From Nitrosovibrio tenuis (GTDB lineage Bacteria > Pseudomonadota > Gammaproteobacteria > Burkholderiales > Nitrosomonadaceae), in NCBI RefSeq assembly GCF_900109785.1, contig NZ_FOBH01000001.1:310001-374000 (forward strand): 64,000 bases of DNA, given 5' to 3'. The notes under the pieces are model-generated. The model worked only from the letters and a program-made list of their open reading frames with translations, was not told where the DNA came from and made no database searches. Shown here in pieces: positions 19,203-28,735 of the stretch; positions within the stretch are counted from its first letter, which is position 1, and the number at the start of each line of letters is the position of its first letter. The translations under genes were made by a program, and so were the position numbers.

Positions 19203-19955
19203 ATGCTTAACACGCTCCATATCGCGACCTATAACATCCACAAGGGTTTTTCTCATTTCAAGCGGCGCATGGTGGTGCATCAGTTACGCGACAATTTGCG
19301 GACACTTAATGCTGACATTATTTTTTTGCAGGAGGTGGTCGGGCATCATAAAGGACATGCCGCCCGATTCGAAAACTGGCCAGGCCGTCCTCAGCACGAG
19401 TTTTTAGCCGATTCGGTCTGGACCGATTTTGCCTATGGAAAAAATGCGGTCTATGACGAAGGGCATCACGGCAATGCAATCCTGAGCCGTTATCCCATTA
19501 CACGCTGGGACAATGTGGATGTTTCAGCGCATCGCTTCGAGAGCCGGGGGATGCTCCATTGCGAAATGGCTATCCCGGGGTGGAAGGAAAAGCTGCATTG
19601 CATATGTGTTCACCTGGGGTTGTTCAAGCGCGGGCAATCGCAGCAATTGCAAGCGCTTGAACAGCATATCGAGCGGCTGGTGCCGCAACATGCGCCGCTC
19701 GTCATTGCCGGAGATTTTAACGATTGGCGCGAAATGGCGAGCCGCATACTGGTTGAACAGCTTAAGCTGATGGAAGTTTTCGAGTTGACCGAGGGTAGGG
19801 CCGCGCGCAGCTTCCCCGCGGCATTGCCGCTGTTCCGTCTCGATCGTATTTACATGCGCGGCTTTCAGGTGGAAAAGACGCAGGTGCACCAAGGCAAGCC
19901 CTGGTCGACAATTTCCGATCACGCCGCGTTGTCGGCCAGGATGGTCCGTTCATGA
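19203..19955 (+). CDS. Endonuclease/exonuclease/phosphatase (EEP) family hydrolase
   Basis: A protein of about 250 aa with EEP-fold motifs: ATYNIHKGFSH near the start, IIFLQEV (metal-binding Glu), GNAILSRYPI, HLGLFKRGQ, AGDFNDW and the C-terminal ISDHAAL. The ATG at 19203 starts just before the first beta strand; the frame from 19155 adds 16 residues unlike the family. Relatives of this type (YbhP-like) often sit beside cardiolipin synthase genes, but here it overlaps the Sua5-type gene by an ATGA. Substrate unknown: nucleic acid, phosphoinositide or lipid are all possible. Confidence 0.85.
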   Translation: MLNTLHIATYNIHKGFSHFKRRMVVHQLRDNLRTLNADIIFLQEVVGHHKGHAARFENWPGRPQHEFLADSVWTDFAYGKNAVYDEGHHGNAILSRYPITRWDNVDVSAHRFESRGMLHCEMAIPGWKEKLHCICVHLGLFKRGQSQQLQALEQHIERLVPQHAPLVIAGDFNDWREMASRILVEQLKLMEVFELTEGRAARSFPAALPLFRLDRIYMRGFQVEKTQVHQGKPWSTISDHAALSARMVRS

Positions 19956-21007
19956 TCCCGCCGGCAAGGCATAGCGAGATCGCTGCGGCTGCAGGCCTGC
20001 TAAAGAAGGGCGGAGTAGTGGCCTTTCCGACGGAAACGGTTTATGGGCTTGGGGCGGAGGTCTCCAACCCGTATGCTATTCAGCGCATATTTGAAATCAA
20101 GCGACGCCCCTTCGATCATCCGCTCATTATTCATATCGCGGATTCATCGAAGCTGCAATACTGGGCCGAAGACGTACCGGAACAAGCCTGGCAGTTAGCC
20201 GAGCATTTCTGGCCGGGTCCGCTCACATTGATATTGCCGCGTAACCGCCGCATCCCAACAAACGTAACAGGAGGGCAGGATACGGTTGGCCTGCGGGTAC
20301 CGGCTCATCCAGTCGCGCTCGCCTTGCTGGGCGCGCTCGGCCCGGAAGGAGCGCTTGCTGCTCCATCGGCCAACCGGTTCGGCCATGTGAGTCCCACAAC
20401 GGCGGATCATGTACGCGATGAGCTGGGCGATAGCGTGGACATGATCCTGGATGGAGGGCCATGCGAGGTCGGACTGGAAAGCACGATTGTAGGTTTTGAA
20501 GGTCGGGGCAGCAGCAAGGACGGGACTGCTATGATATTGAGGCCGGGTGGTATACCGCTGGCAGCGCTGGCTGAAGTGCTGCATGGGAATATTTCCTTGG
20601 CTGAAAGGTCGGATCGCACGCCGCGCGTGCCGGGCGCCCTTGCTTCCCATTACGCCCCGGCGACGCCGCTGGAGCTCTGGCCTTCGGCAGATCTGCCGCG
20701 CCGCGCTCTCGAACTGGAGGCGAAGGGATTGCATTTGGTAATCGTAACGTGGTCGCCCCACTATCCAAAACACATGAATTATCGGAAAAACAAAAACACA
20801 GCATTTTTTTCGATGCCATCCGAAGCTGAAAATTACGGTCGAATGTTGTACGCGACCTTGCGCCGGTTCGATAATGAGGACTTTGATTGTCTATTGGTGG
20901 AGGCGCCCCCTGATGCGCCGGAATGGATGGCCGTTGTAGACCGGCTGCGGCGTGCGAGCTGCGCCGATGCTCTGAAGAATCCTAACATTGAGGCCGTACA
21001 TGGGTAA
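19952..21007 (+). CDS. tsaC: L-threonylcarbamoyladenylate synthase, Sua5 type
   Basis: Makes threonylcarbamoyl-AMP, the precursor of the t6A modification of tRNAs. At 351 aa it is the longer Sua5 form: an N-terminal YrdC domain (GGVVAFPTETVYGLGAE, KRRPFDHPLIIHI, AAPSANRFGHVSPT) plus a C-terminal Sua5 domain after the linker RTPRVPGALASHYAPATPLE. It overlaps the preceding EEP gene by 4 bp and the following HAD gene by a few bases, implying one transcript. Confidence 0.93.
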   Translation: MIPPARHSEIAAAAGLLKKGGVVAFPTETVYGLGAEVSNPYAIQRIFEIKRRPFDHPLIIHIADSSKLQYWAEDVPEQAWQLAEHFWPGPLTLILPRNRRIPTNVTGGQDTVGLRVPAHPVALALLGALGPEGALAAPSANRFGHVSPTTADHVRDELGDSVDMILDGGPCEVGLESTIVGFEGRGSSKDGTAMILRPGGIPLAALAEVLHGNISLAERSDRTPRVPGALASHYAPATPLELWPSADLPRRALELEAKGLHLVIVTWSPHYPKHMNYRKNKNTAFFSMPSEAENYGRMLYATLRRFDNEDFDCLLVEAPPDAPEWMAVVDRLRRASCADALKNPNIEAVHG

Positions 21008-21779
21008 TGGAAATAAATCGCTTCGTGCCGTGCTGTTCGACGTTGATGGCACGTTGGCTGATACGGAACGCGACGGTCATCGTGTGGCCTTCAATGCCGC
21101 GTTCGGGGAACTCGGCCTTGACTGGAATTGGGATATTGACTTATATGGGGAGCTGCTGAAGATCACTGGCGGAAAGGAGCGTATCCATTACTACATGAAA
21201 AACTATGCTCCACCCGGAACGGACCGCTTGGACCGGGATGGCCTGGATAGCTGGATTGCCAGCCTGCATAAAGTTAAAACGAAGCATTATGTAAGCCTGC
21301 TCGAACAAGGGGGGATTCCGTTACGTCCCGGTGTGGCGCGCGTCATTCAGGACTTGCGCGATGCAAATATAAAAATTGCCATCGCAACCACGACGACGGA
21401 GGAAAATGTAACCGCTTTGTTGAAGTCCACATTAGGGGAAGACTCTCTCGGCTGGTTTGATGTTATCGGAGCTGGCGATATCGTGCCCGGAAAGAAACCC
21501 GAACCGGATATCTACCACTGGGCGCTCGAACAGCTGGGGTTGTCGGCACAACAATGCATCGCGGTGGAAGATTCTGAAAATGGGCTGAGGTCATCGCTCG
21601 CCGCGGGGCTTGACACCGTGGTGACGGTCAACGATTACACGCGGGTGCAAAACTTTAATGGCGCGGCACTCGTGCTGTCTGATCTGGGTGAACCCACCCA
21701 ACCATTCGCTGTGCTTGAGGGTCATGCATTTGATAACGGATGGGTGGACGCGGAACTGCTGTTAAAATTGAAAGGTTGA
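21000..21779 (+). CDS. HAD-superfamily hydrolase, CbbY-like
   Basis: A protein of about 259 aa with the haloacid dehalogenase motifs: FDVDGTLADTE (nucleophile Asp and acid/base Asp), ATTTTEENV (motif II Thr), Lys in GKKPEPDIY (motif III) and VEDSENGLRSS (motif IV). The pattern and cap insertion resemble CbbY/Gph phosphatases; CbbY removes xylulose-1,5-bisphosphate in autotrophs using RuBisCO. Its overlap with tsaC (start ATG 21000, tsaC stop 21005-21007) suggests cotranscription rather than placement in a cbb operon, so the substrate is uncertain. Confidence 0.87.
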   Translation: MGNGNKSLRAVLFDVDGTLADTERDGHRVAFNAAFGELGLDWNWDIDLYGELLKITGGKERIHYYMKNYAPPGTDRLDRDGLDSWIASLHKVKTKHYVSLLEQGGIPLRPGVARVIQDLRDANIKIAIATTTTEENVTALLKSTLGEDSLGWFDVIGAGDIVPGKKPEPDIYHWALEQLGLSAQQCIAVEDSENGLRSSLAAGLDTVVTVNDYTRVQNFNGAALVLSDLGEPTQPFAVLEGHAFDNGWVDAELLLKLKG

Positions 21780-21930
21780 GGATTGGAAATTTACAAGGAA
21801 ATTCCGAGGAACTCTTTAACAGGATTGTCAGGTTTCAGTGTACTTGCTGCCGAACCTCAACCGAAATCAAGCTGTAATACGGAAGAAGTGAAGCTGTCAT
21901 GCGGAAGAACTAAAATAGGATTAGTTAATC

Positions 21931-22392
21931 ATTTCTGACAAGAAAAACAAAGTGCTGCATCCCCTTGCCGCAAATTACTCCCGTCGTATCCTGTATGTCT
22001 TTGAAGGCGCCGGGCTTATCGTTATTGCCATTGCGACGATATTTGCCGGATACCAGGAAACCATGTCCATGATCAACGCGGCCAGAGTCACATTGGCGGA
22101 CTTGCTGCTGATGTTTCTCTACCTGGAGATTCTGACCATGGTTGGACTCTATTTCGAGTCTGGCAAACTCCCCGTACGGTTCCCTCTTTACATCGCAATG
22201 GTGGCCATGGCGCGCTACGTGATTGTGGATATCAAGGAAATGGATAATCTCCGGTTGCTCGGCGTATCCGCCTCGATCGTGCTTATTGCAGTGGCCGTAT
22301 TGGTCATCCGCTATGGACACGTGCGTTATCCTTATCTGGAAGATCTGGAGGAACTGGAGGAAGCCGCACCTCATAAGAATCATTCTCCGTGA
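21931..22392 (+). CDS. psiE: PsiE-like phosphate-starvation-inducible membrane protein
   Basis: A protein of about 150 aa with four hydrophobic segments and PsiE-family features: ANYSRRILYVFEGAGLIVIA at the start, then LLMFLYLEILTMVGLYFE, and VAMARYVIVDIKEMD. The first conventional start is GTG 21952. An in-frame ATT at 21931 gives the N-terminus I/M-SDKKNKVLHPLA and has AGGA at 21917-21920, so a rare ATT start is plausible; this start is used here. The C-terminus is acidic (DLEELEEAAP). Inner membrane, molecular role unknown. Confidence 0.8.
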   Translation: MSDKKNKVLHPLAANYSRRILYVFEGAGLIVIAIATIFAGYQETMSMINAARVTLADLLLMFLYLEILTMVGLYFESGKLPVRFPLYIAMVAMARYVIVDIKEMDNLRLLGVSASIVLIAVAVLVIRYGHVRYPYLEDLEELEEAAPHKNHSP

Positions 22393-22577
22393 TTGCAGCG
22401 CTTTCGCTACTGAGGCTGGAGGTCTTTAGAGATATCGGTTCATTGAAGGACAGCTCCAGGCGAAACAAGGTATGGAGAAATTTCTGTACCATTGTATACA
22501 GTGCATAATATGCGATGGCTTCCGGAGTAGTATTCAGAACCATGTATTACGGCGAAACATTGGAATAGAGGTGGGGA

Positions 22578-23069
22578 ATGGAAAAACCCGTGGTTGGCGT
22601 TGTGATGGGTAGCAGCAGCGACTGGGAAATAATGAAGCATGCAGCGGTTGTATTAAAGGATTTTAATGTGCCCTATGAAGCCGAGGTGATTTCCGCCCAC
22701 CGCACGCCTGACCACATGTTTGAATATGCCGAAACCGCCGTCGAGCGCGGACTCAAATGTATTATCGCCGGCGCGGGTGGGGCGGCGCATCTCCCCGGAA
22801 TGATCGCCGCAAAAACTATCCTGCCGGTGCTGGGCGTGCCAGTTACCTCCCGGCAGCTTCAAGGTCTTGATTCGCTTCTTTCCATTGTTCAAATGCCCAA
22901 GGGCGTCCCCGTCGCTACGTTTGCCATAGGCGAAGCGGGCGCATCCAACGCCGGACTGTTTGCGATCGCCTTGCTGGCGTTGGAGAATGCCGGGCTCGCC
23001 CGGCGTATTGCCGAATTTCGCAACACCCAGCGGGCAAAGGTTGCGGCAATGACACTGCCTGAATTATGA
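22578..23069 (+). CDS. purE: N5-carboxyaminoimidazole ribonucleotide mutase
   Basis: Class I PurE, 163 aa, converting N5-CAIR to CAIR in purine synthesis. Motifs include [21 protein letters not shown] (catalytic His), and [12 protein letters not shown] strong GAGGTGGGGA ribosome-binding site precedes the ATG. It overlaps purK by 4 bp (ATGA) and is followed by purC, giving purE-purK-purC. In purE-purK organisms PurK makes the N5-CAIR that PurE uses. Confidence 0.97.
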   Translation: MEKPVVGVVMGSSSDWEIMKHAAVVLKDFNVPYEAEVISAHRTPDHMFEYAETAVERGLKCIIAGAGGAAHLPGMIAAKTILPVLGVPVTSRQLQGLDSLLSIVQMPKGVPVATFAIGEAGASNAGLFAIALLALENAGLARRIAEFRNTQRAKVAAMTLPEL

Positions 23070-24226
23070 GCATCGCACCGGGAGCAATGCTGGGGCTCCT
23101 TGGTGGGGGCCAGCTTGGCCGCATGTTCACAATGGCAGCGCAAAGCATGGGTTACCGCGTTACGGTGTTGGACCCGGCGGACAACAGCCCGTCAAGCAGC
23201 ATAGCCGACCGGCATTTGCGTGCCGATTACCTCGATAGGGATGCATTGCGTGAGCTTGGGCTCAGCTGCGCCGGTGTGACCACCGAATTCGAAAATGTAC
23301 CGGCCGAAGCCCTCAGGACACTGGCGGAATACTGCGTAGTGAGCCCTGCCTCAAGCAGCGTCGCGGTCGCCCAAAACCGCATTCAGGAAAAAAAATTCTT
23401 GACGGCCAACGGGTTCGAGGTCGCGCCCTACATAGTGATTCACAATCCGGGTAACTCTCATAGCGTAAATGGTTCAGCGCTACAAGCGCATCCAGAAACA
23501 TATTCACACTTGTTTCCGGGGATTCTCAAGCTGAGCCATCTTGGCTATGACGGCAGGGGTCAAGTGCCTGTGAACAATGCGGCGGAGCTGGAGAGTGCGT
23601 TCGCCGGCATGAACCGGGAGCCCTGCGTTCTGGAAAAGCTGATGCCATTGGAGAGTGAAATATCGGTCATTGTTGGGCGTGGCTTCGATGGCGAGGCCGT
23701 CACGTTTCCTGTACCAGAGAATCAGCATCGGCGCGGTATTCTCGACGTCAGCATCGTCCCGGCCAGAGTATCACCTGACATTATTCGGAAAGCGCAGGAA
23801 ATTGCCTCGGATATCGCCGGGAAGCTGGGTTACCATGGCGTATTATGCGTCGAGTTTTTTGTGCTCGCCGCCGGCAAGCTAGTTGTCAATGAGGTTGCAC
23901 CTCGTCCTCATAACAGCGGTCATTACACGATTGATGCCTGTATCACTTCTCAATTCGAACAGCAGGTACGCATACTCTGCGGCATGCCGCTCGGAAGTAT
24001 CGAAATGCGCGGCGCGGCCGTGATGGTAAACCTGTTAGGCGATCTGTGGCGTCAAGAAGAGCCGGATTGGAAACGGGTTCTGCGGTATCCCAACGTCAAA
24101 CTGCATCTGTACGGCAAGGTCGCCGCGCGTCCGGGACGTAAAATGGGACACTATACTGTGCTCGACGAAACCGCTGAAGCTGCGTTGCAGCTTGCGCTGG
24201 AAATCAAGCAGTCGCTTGAGCGCTAG
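23066..24226 (+). CDS. purK: N5-carboxyaminoimidazole ribonucleotide synthase
   Basis: A 386-aa ATP-grasp enzyme carboxylating AIR with bicarbonate and ATP. It begins [18 protein letters not shown], has the ATP-grasp region [15 protein letters not shown], and active-site features VCVEFFV-like ([10 protein letters not shown]) and [18 protein letters not shown]. It overlaps purE by 4 bp, indicating translational coupling, and lies 27 bp before purC. Confidence 0.96.
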   Translation: MSIAPGAMLGLLGGGQLGRMFTMAAQSMGYRVTVLDPADNSPSSSIADRHLRADYLDRDALRELGLSCAGVTTEFENVPAEALRTLAEYCVVSPASSSVAVAQNRIQEKKFLTANGFEVAPYIVIHNPGNSHSVNGSALQAHPETYSHLFPGILKLSHLGYDGRGQVPVNNAAELESAFAGMNREPCVLEKLMPLESEISVIVGRGFDGEAVTFPVPENQHRRGILDVSIVPARVSPDIIRKAQEIASDIAGKLGYHGVLCVEFFVLAAGKLVVNEVAPRPHNSGHYTIDACITSQFEQQVRILCGMPLGSIEMRGAAVMVNLLGDLWRQEEPDWKRVLRYPNVKLHLYGKVAARPGRKMGHYTVLDETAEAALQLALEIKQSLER

Positions 24227-24253
24227 CGCAGTACCATACATACAAACACGACA

Positions 24254-25144
24254 ATGAGAGACGAGGCTGCATTGTTTGAAACGACCCTGCAAAGCTTGCC
24301 GCTTCTGCATCGGGGCAAGGTGCGCGATATCTACGAAGTAGATGCCGGCAAGTTGCTGATCGTCCAGACGGACCGGCTTTCCGCATTCGACGTCATTCTG
24401 CCGACGCCGGTGCCGGGCAAGGGCAAATTGCTGACGTCCCTGTCCAGTTTCTGGTTCGAAAAACTCGCGCACATTGTTCCCAATCACCTCACCGGCATAC
24501 CTCCCGAATCGGTCGTGGCGGAGAGCGAGCGCGAACAAGTGGCTGGCCGCGCATTCGTGGTAAAGCGGTTGAAGCCGTTGCCAATAGAAGCCATCGTGCG
24601 TGGTTATGTCGTGGGGTCCGGATGGAAAGACTACGAGAGCACTGGCACGATCTGCGGCATTACGCTTCCGAGGGGCTTGCGCGAAGCCGCGAAACTGCCG
24701 GGCGGGGCGATTTTCACACCTTCAACCAAAGCTGCGCAGGGCGCGCACGACGAGAATATCCCGTTCTCGGAAGTGGACCGTCTGCTCGGCAAGGATCTGG
24801 CCATGCAAGTACGGGACAAGGCAATCGCCCTGTATACGGAAGCAGCCGATTACGCCATCACCAAGGGCATTATCATTGCGGACACCAAGTTTGAATTCGG
24901 GCAGGATAATGCCGGGAGGCTTTATCTCATCGACGAGGCCCTTACACCGGATTCATCCCGCTTTTGGCCAGCCGACCGGTATGCGCCGGGAAAAAACCCT
25001 CCGAGTTACGACAAGCAGTTCGTACGCGACTGGTTGGAAACCCAGGATTGGAATAAAAAAGCACCCGCTCCCGAATTGCCACCCTATGTGCTCGCCGAGA
25101 CCACGGCAAAGTATCAGGAAGCCCTGCGGCGCCTGGTAGGGTAG
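24254..25144 (+). CDS. purC: SAICAR synthetase
   Basis: Joins CAIR and aspartate to give SAICAR. At 296 aa it is the longer proteobacterial/yeast-like form. Features: [57 protein letters not shown]-like [12 protein letters not shown], and [10 protein letters not shown]. Third gene of the purEKC run. Directly downstream begins a REP-derived repeat block, probably the end of the operon. Confidence 0.96.
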   Translation: MRDEAALFETTLQSLPLLHRGKVRDIYEVDAGKLLIVQTDRLSAFDVILPTPVPGKGKLLTSLSSFWFEKLAHIVPNHLTGIPPESVVAESEREQVAGRAFVVKRLKPLPIEAIVRGYVVGSGWKDYESTGTICGITLPRGLREAAKLPGGAIFTPSTKAAQGAHDENIPFSEVDRLLGKDLAMQVRDKAIALYTEAADYAITKGIIIADTKFEFGQDNAGRLYLIDEALTPDSSRFWPADRYAPGKNPPSYDKQFVRDWLETQDWNKKAPAPELPPYVLAETTAKYQEALRRLVG

Positions 25145-25175
25145 CGTGGCAGGTAGCGTCAGATTATGCACCAGC

Positions 25176-25369
25176 GGTAGGGCGGTAGGCGCCACCAAGC
25201 GAAGCGCGACCGCGGAGGGCGGAGCAGTGTCTTTCGAAGGAAGATGCGACCCCGTAGCGGGATGCAGACGCCCCGCGGTACATCATGATGCGGTCGGGGC
25301 ATCCCCTTCGCGCCCGTTCCCCGCTTCGCGAGGCCCCTCTTGCAACGCTTCGGGGCGCATTGCACCGAA
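25176..25369. repeat. Large REP-derived composite repeat, copy A
   Basis: About 194 bp. Its left end (TAGGGCGG...AAGCGAAGCGC) and right end (GGGGCGCATTGCACCG) match the two halves of the REP palindrome seen at 11.9 kb. Between them lies about 150 bp of core sequence, from GACCGCGGAGGGC through GCAGACGCCCCGCGG to CGCTTCGCGAGGCCCC. The core can fold: GCCCCG pairs with CGGGGC around a 19-nt loop, flanked by GGAT/ATCC. It is close to copy B 230 bp away. Confidence 0.8.
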
Positions 25370-25405
25370 CGGATGGTGCCATAACGAAGTGATGCGTCGA
25401 TAAGT

Positions 25406-25603
25406 GGGGGTAGGGCGCCAATAAGCGAAGCGCGACCGCGGAGGGCGGAGCAGTAACTTCCGGAGGGAGATGCGACCCCGTAGCGGGATGCAGGCGCCCC
25501 GCGGTACATCATGATGCGGTCGGGGCATCCCTTCGCTGCCCGATCCCCGCTTCGCGAGGCCCCTCTTGCAACGCTTCGGGGCGCATTGCACCGTATCAAT
25601 CTT
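25406..25603. repeat. Large REP-derived composite repeat, copy B
   Basis: About 198 bp, highly similar to copy A and better preserved at the ends: left TAGGGCGCCAATAAGCGAAGCGC, read as two adjoining blocks, and right GCGCATTGCACCG followed by TATCAATCTT. The right end overlaps the stop codon of the RAYT gene at 25596-25598. Together with copy A it fills the gap between purC and the transposase. Confidence 0.8.
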
Positions 25604-26141
25604 CATATTCAAGCTTACCTTCCTCGCTTCCTGCCCAATCCGCCGGATAGACACCTTTTTCTACCAATCGGTGAAAAGTCGAATACGGCCATTCGCTCAC
25701 CTGTTTAACCAACCCATGCTTGAGCGGATTAATATGAACATAATCCATATGAGCATGAAAATCTGCCTCATCTCGAACCAAGTGCTCCCAATAGCGGCGC
25801 TGCCATATCCCACGTTCACCACGCGCTATTCGAACCTCTGAGCGTCGCTCAGTCATGGCTAGCCCCTTCGAAAATACACTTTTAATTAGTCGCCATCGGA
25901 CCGCGAAATCAGCTTCATCTTTTGGCAATTCGATAACGCAATGAAGGTGATCTGGCAACACCACCCAGCCATCGATCAGGAAAGGATGACGTTGTCGCAC
26001 CGAGCGCACGGCATTTCTCAGCAAAGCTATGTGCCGAGTTAGTAGATCGTTACCCTGCCGTTGCAGCAGGTTAATAGTGAAGAAATAGGTGCCGCCTGAA
26101 TGCCAGGCACGGCGATAATCAGGCATGGCGCCGTAAAACAT
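25596..26141 (-). CDS. REP-associated tyrosine transposase (RAYT, IS200/IS605-like)
   Basis: A 181-aa Y1 transposase. It contains [19 protein letters not shown], the HUH motif in [11 protein letters not shown], the segment [22 protein letters not shown], and the probable catalytic Tyr in [14 protein letters not shown]. Such proteins bind and process REP hairpins as single strands. Its 3' end overlaps REP-derived copy B and a second copy follows, the usual RAYT-with-flanking-REP layout. Catalytic motifs look intact, so it may be active. Confidence 0.92.
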   Translation of the reverse strand: MFYGAMPDYRRAWHSGGTYFFTINLLQRQGNDLLTRHIALLRNAVRSVRQRHPFLIDGWVVLPDHLHCVIELPKDEADFAVRWRLIKSVFSKGLAMTERRSEVRIARGERGIWQRRYWEHLVRDEADFHAHMDYVHINPLKHGLVKQVSEWPYSTFHRLVEKGVYPADWAGSEEGKLEYED

Positions 26142-26150
26142 TATCAGTCA

Positions 26151-26954
26151 TCAGCCCGAAAACAGCCCGATCAGCATCTTCGTTCCCAGCAAATAAAGCA
26201 GCACCACGAAAATTTTCTTCAGTGTGGCGGTCGGCATGATATGGGTAGTTCTCGCGCCCAATGGTGCTGTCAGCATACTCCCCAGCACTACCCATGCTAA
26301 CGCCGGTAAATAAACATAACCCAGACTATATTTCGGCAGTGGTTGGGATTGCGCCATTCCATTGGCAATATAGCCAATGGCTCCTGCCACGGCGATGGGA
26401 AAACCGACCGCGGCGGCGGTGCCGATCGCATGCTGCAATCTGACGTTGCAAAAGGAGAGAAACGGAACTGTCAGCAAACCCCCACCAATGGCCACGAAGC
26501 TGGAAATCAAGCCGATGGCGCTCCCGGCCTCAAACATGCCTATTTTGCCGGGTAGCTTGCGGCTGGGCTTGGGAGTGATCCTGAGCAGCATCTGAGTCGC
26601 TGCATAATAAATGAACACAACAAAAATAATGCTGAGAAACCGGCTGGGCAGCCTGCTTGCCAGCGTGGCGCCTCCTAGAGTACCCACCACAATTCCTGGC
26701 GTAATATATTTCACCACCTGCCAGTTGACTGCACCATGAGCGTGATGAGCACGCAGGCTGGCTGCGGAAGAAAATATGATAGCCGCCATGGTGGTGCCCA
26801 AGGCGAGGTGCAGGATGCGATCGGGGGGGAAATCCTGCGCAGAAAAAATAAAAGTGAGAACCGGCACCAGGATCAAGCCGCCGCCGATACCCAACAGACC
26901 AGCAAAGAACCCCACGACCACGCCGAGTAGCAGATAAGCCGGCCACCACTCCAC
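26151..26954 (-). CDS. TauE/SafE family sulfite/anion exporter-like membrane protein
   Basis: A 267-aa inner-membrane protein with seven or eight hydrophobic segments. Paired family motifs are GFFAGLLGIGGGLILVPVL near the N-terminus and GLISSFVAIGGGLLTVPFL in the second half, an internal duplication typical of TauE/SafE (DUF81). It presumably moves an organosulfur or other anion; substrate unknown. It lies 30 bp downstream of the EVE-domain gene on the same strand. Confidence 0.92.
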   Translation of the reverse strand: MEWWPAYLLLGVVVGFFAGLLGIGGGLILVPVLTFIFSAQDFPPDRILHLALGTTMAAIIFSSAASLRAHHAHGAVNWQVVKYITPGIVVGTLGGATLASRLPSRFLSIIFVVFIYYAATQMLLRITPKPSRKLPGKIGMFEAGSAIGLISSFVAIGGGLLTVPFLSFCNVRLQHAIGTAAAVGFPIAVAGAIGYIANGMAQSQPLPKYSLGYVYLPALAWVVLGSMLTAPLGARTTHIMPTATLKKIFVVLLYLLGTKMLIGLFSG

Positions 26955-26984
26955 GTCAAGCTTTGCGGTAAGTTGACCAGCAGA

Positions 26985-27443
26985 TCACTTCAGAATCCCA
27001 ACGACGAAGTTCCACTCCGCCGGATCCACCGGCGTGATGGACAAGCGGTTGCCTGTTTGCAGGGTGCGCATGCTCGCCAGCTCGGGGTGGCCGCGCAATT
27101 CCTTGATGCCAACCAGGCGGGTTTTCTTGACCAGCCGCACATCCACGTTAAACCAGCGCGGATTCTCAGGCGTGGCCTTCGGATCGAAATACTTGCTGCC
27201 AGGATCGAATTGGGTAGCGTCTGGGTAGGCGAGCTTGCTAACCTCGGCAATCCCCACGATTCCCGGCTGTTCACAACTTGAGTGGTAGAAGAAAACCTGG
27301 TCCCCGACTCGCATCTGGTCGCGCATGAAGTTGCGTGCCTGATAGTTCCGGATGCCATACCATGCGACCGTTTGATCAGGCATTGATGCAAGGTCGTCGA
27401 TACTTACATCGGAAGGTTCCGATTTCATCAGCCAGTAACGCAT
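26985..27443 (-). CDS. EVE-domain protein
   Basis: A 152-aa single-domain protein with MRYWLMKSEPSDVSIDDL, WYGIRNYQARNFMRDQM, GDQVFFYHSSCEQPGIVGIAEV and the C-terminal LSITPVDPAEWNFV, all EVE-family (PUA-like fold) landmarks. EVE domains bind modified bases, such as methylated cytosine in DNA, or RNA; which applies to this lone form is not known. Oriented away from the CRISPR-Cas locus and probably unrelated to it. The 27444-27736 gap up to cas1 shows no supported gene. Confidence 0.93.
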   Translation of the reverse strand: MRYWLMKSEPSDVSIDDLASMPDQTVAWYGIRNYQARNFMRDQMRVGDQVFFYHSSCEQPGIVGIAEVSKLAYPDATQFDPGSKYFDPKATPENPRWFNVDVRLVKKTRLVGIKELRGHPELASMRTLQTGNRLSITPVDPAEWNFVVGILK

Positions 27444-27736
27444 CTCTGTTCCTTGTTTTTCCCAGTAATTCCAAGACGTTGTTTCCAGAGAGTATACCCG
27501 AATCTATCGGCTTGATTGTTCCTAAGAAGGGCTGCAAAAATCTCGCTTGCCCAGCCTGAGGCGCCGGACGCAAAGAAGGGGAGGTCATCTTTTTTTGTAA
27601 TAACCACACTGATTCCCCGGTGTACCTCAGTACAGTGGCAAATACTGCTGAGTTCGCTAAAATTCAGTCGCAGGCTTTGTGTGCCTAATGTGATCATTGC
27701 CAGCGCTTGACACACTCACATCTATAACATGTTCTT

Positions 27737-28735
27737 GTGACAGACATAACTGCAAAAAATCTGAAATCAATCTTGCACTCCAAGCGTGCCAACATCTACT
27801 ACTTGGAGCACTGCCGGGTACTCGTCAACGGTGGACGGGTCGAGTACGTAACCGACGAAGGCAAGCGGTCCCTTTACTGGAACATACCTATCGCCAACAC
27901 CACAACTGTTCTTTTGGGAACGGGCACGTCGATCACCCAGGCTGCCATGCGTGAACTGGCTAAAGCTGGCGTACTGGTCGGATTTTGTGGGGGTGGTGGA
28001 ACGCCGTTGTTCAGTGCGAACGAAATTGACATCGAGATTGCCTGGTTTTCCCCCCAGAGCGAATACCGTCCCACGGAATATTTGCAGCATTGGGTCCAGT
28101 TCTGGTTTGACGATGGCTTACGCCTAGCCGCGGCCCGGGAGTTCCAGCAAATCCGCTTGGAGCGAATCAGCCAGAGCTGGATCAAATTGAGCCGGTTAAA
28201 GAATAATCCAAGCCCGGTTGATATACGCATGCTGGAGCAGTTGTTGAAGCAATCGGCGCAAGGCATCAAGTTAGCCTCGAATCAAACGGAATTGTTGACC
28301 GAGGAGGGACGGCTCACCAAGCAGCTTTATCGCCTGATGGCGGAGGCAACGCGGCACGGAGATTTTGTTCGTAGCCAACGAGGCGACAGCGCCGATACCG
28401 CGAACCAGTTTCTCGATCACGGCAATTACCTCGCATATGGCCTGGCGGCCACGGCCACCTGGGTGCTCGGTCTGCCACACGGTTTGGCGGTGCTGCACGG
28501 AAAAACCCGCCGCGGCGGACTCGTGTTCGACGTGGCCGACCTGGTGAAGGATGCGGTCATCCTGCCCCAGGCGTTCATTTCGACGATGCGGGGCGATGCC
28601 GAGCAGGAGTTCCGGCAGGCATGCATAGAAAGCCTGACGAGCAGCGAGTCGCTGGACTTCATGATCGACACCCTCAAGGCGATAGCGCTCAAGATTGGCA
28701 GGCTCGTCCAAGTCCAGCCCCACGTGCGCGTATGA
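27737..28735 (+). CDS. cas1: CRISPR-associated endonuclease Cas1, type I-F
   Basis: Integrase that, with Cas2-3, inserts new spacers at the leader end of the array. The 332-aa product has the I-F Cas1 start KSILHSKRANIYYLEHCRV, the catalytic Glu region LTEEGRLTKQLYRLMA, and the metal-binding His and Asp in HGLAVLHGKTRRGGLVFDVADL. Start is GTG 27737. Its stop overlaps the cas3 start by an ATGA, so adaptation and interference nuclease genes are translationally coupled. No separate cas2 exists, as expected for I-F. Confidence 0.96.
   Translation: MTDITAKNLKSILHSKRANIYYLEHCRVLVNGGRVEYVTDEGKRSLYWNIPIANTTTVLLGTGTSITQAAMRELAKAGVLVGFCGGGGTPLFSANEIDIEIAWFSPQSEYRPTEYLQHWVQFWFDDGLRLAAAREFQQIRLERISQSWIKLSRLKNNPSPVDIRMLEQLLKQSAQGIKLASNQTELLTEEGRLTKQLYRLMAEATRHGDFVRSQRGDSADTANQFLDHGNYLAYGLAATATWVLGLPHGLAVLHGKTRRGGLVFDVADLVKDAVILPQAFISTMRGDAEQEFRQACIESLTSSESLDFMIDTLKAIALKIGRLVQVQPHVRV

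Noticed and set aside
27428-27715. Open frames in both directions in the gap before cas1
   Set aside because: No motif, no ribosome-binding site and overlap with the EVE gene; no second repeat-like hairpin was found there either.
27707-27727. TTGACA upstream of cas1 as a -35 box
   Set aside because: The only -10-like sequence (TATAAC) follows after about 10 bp, too close for a sigma-70 promoter.
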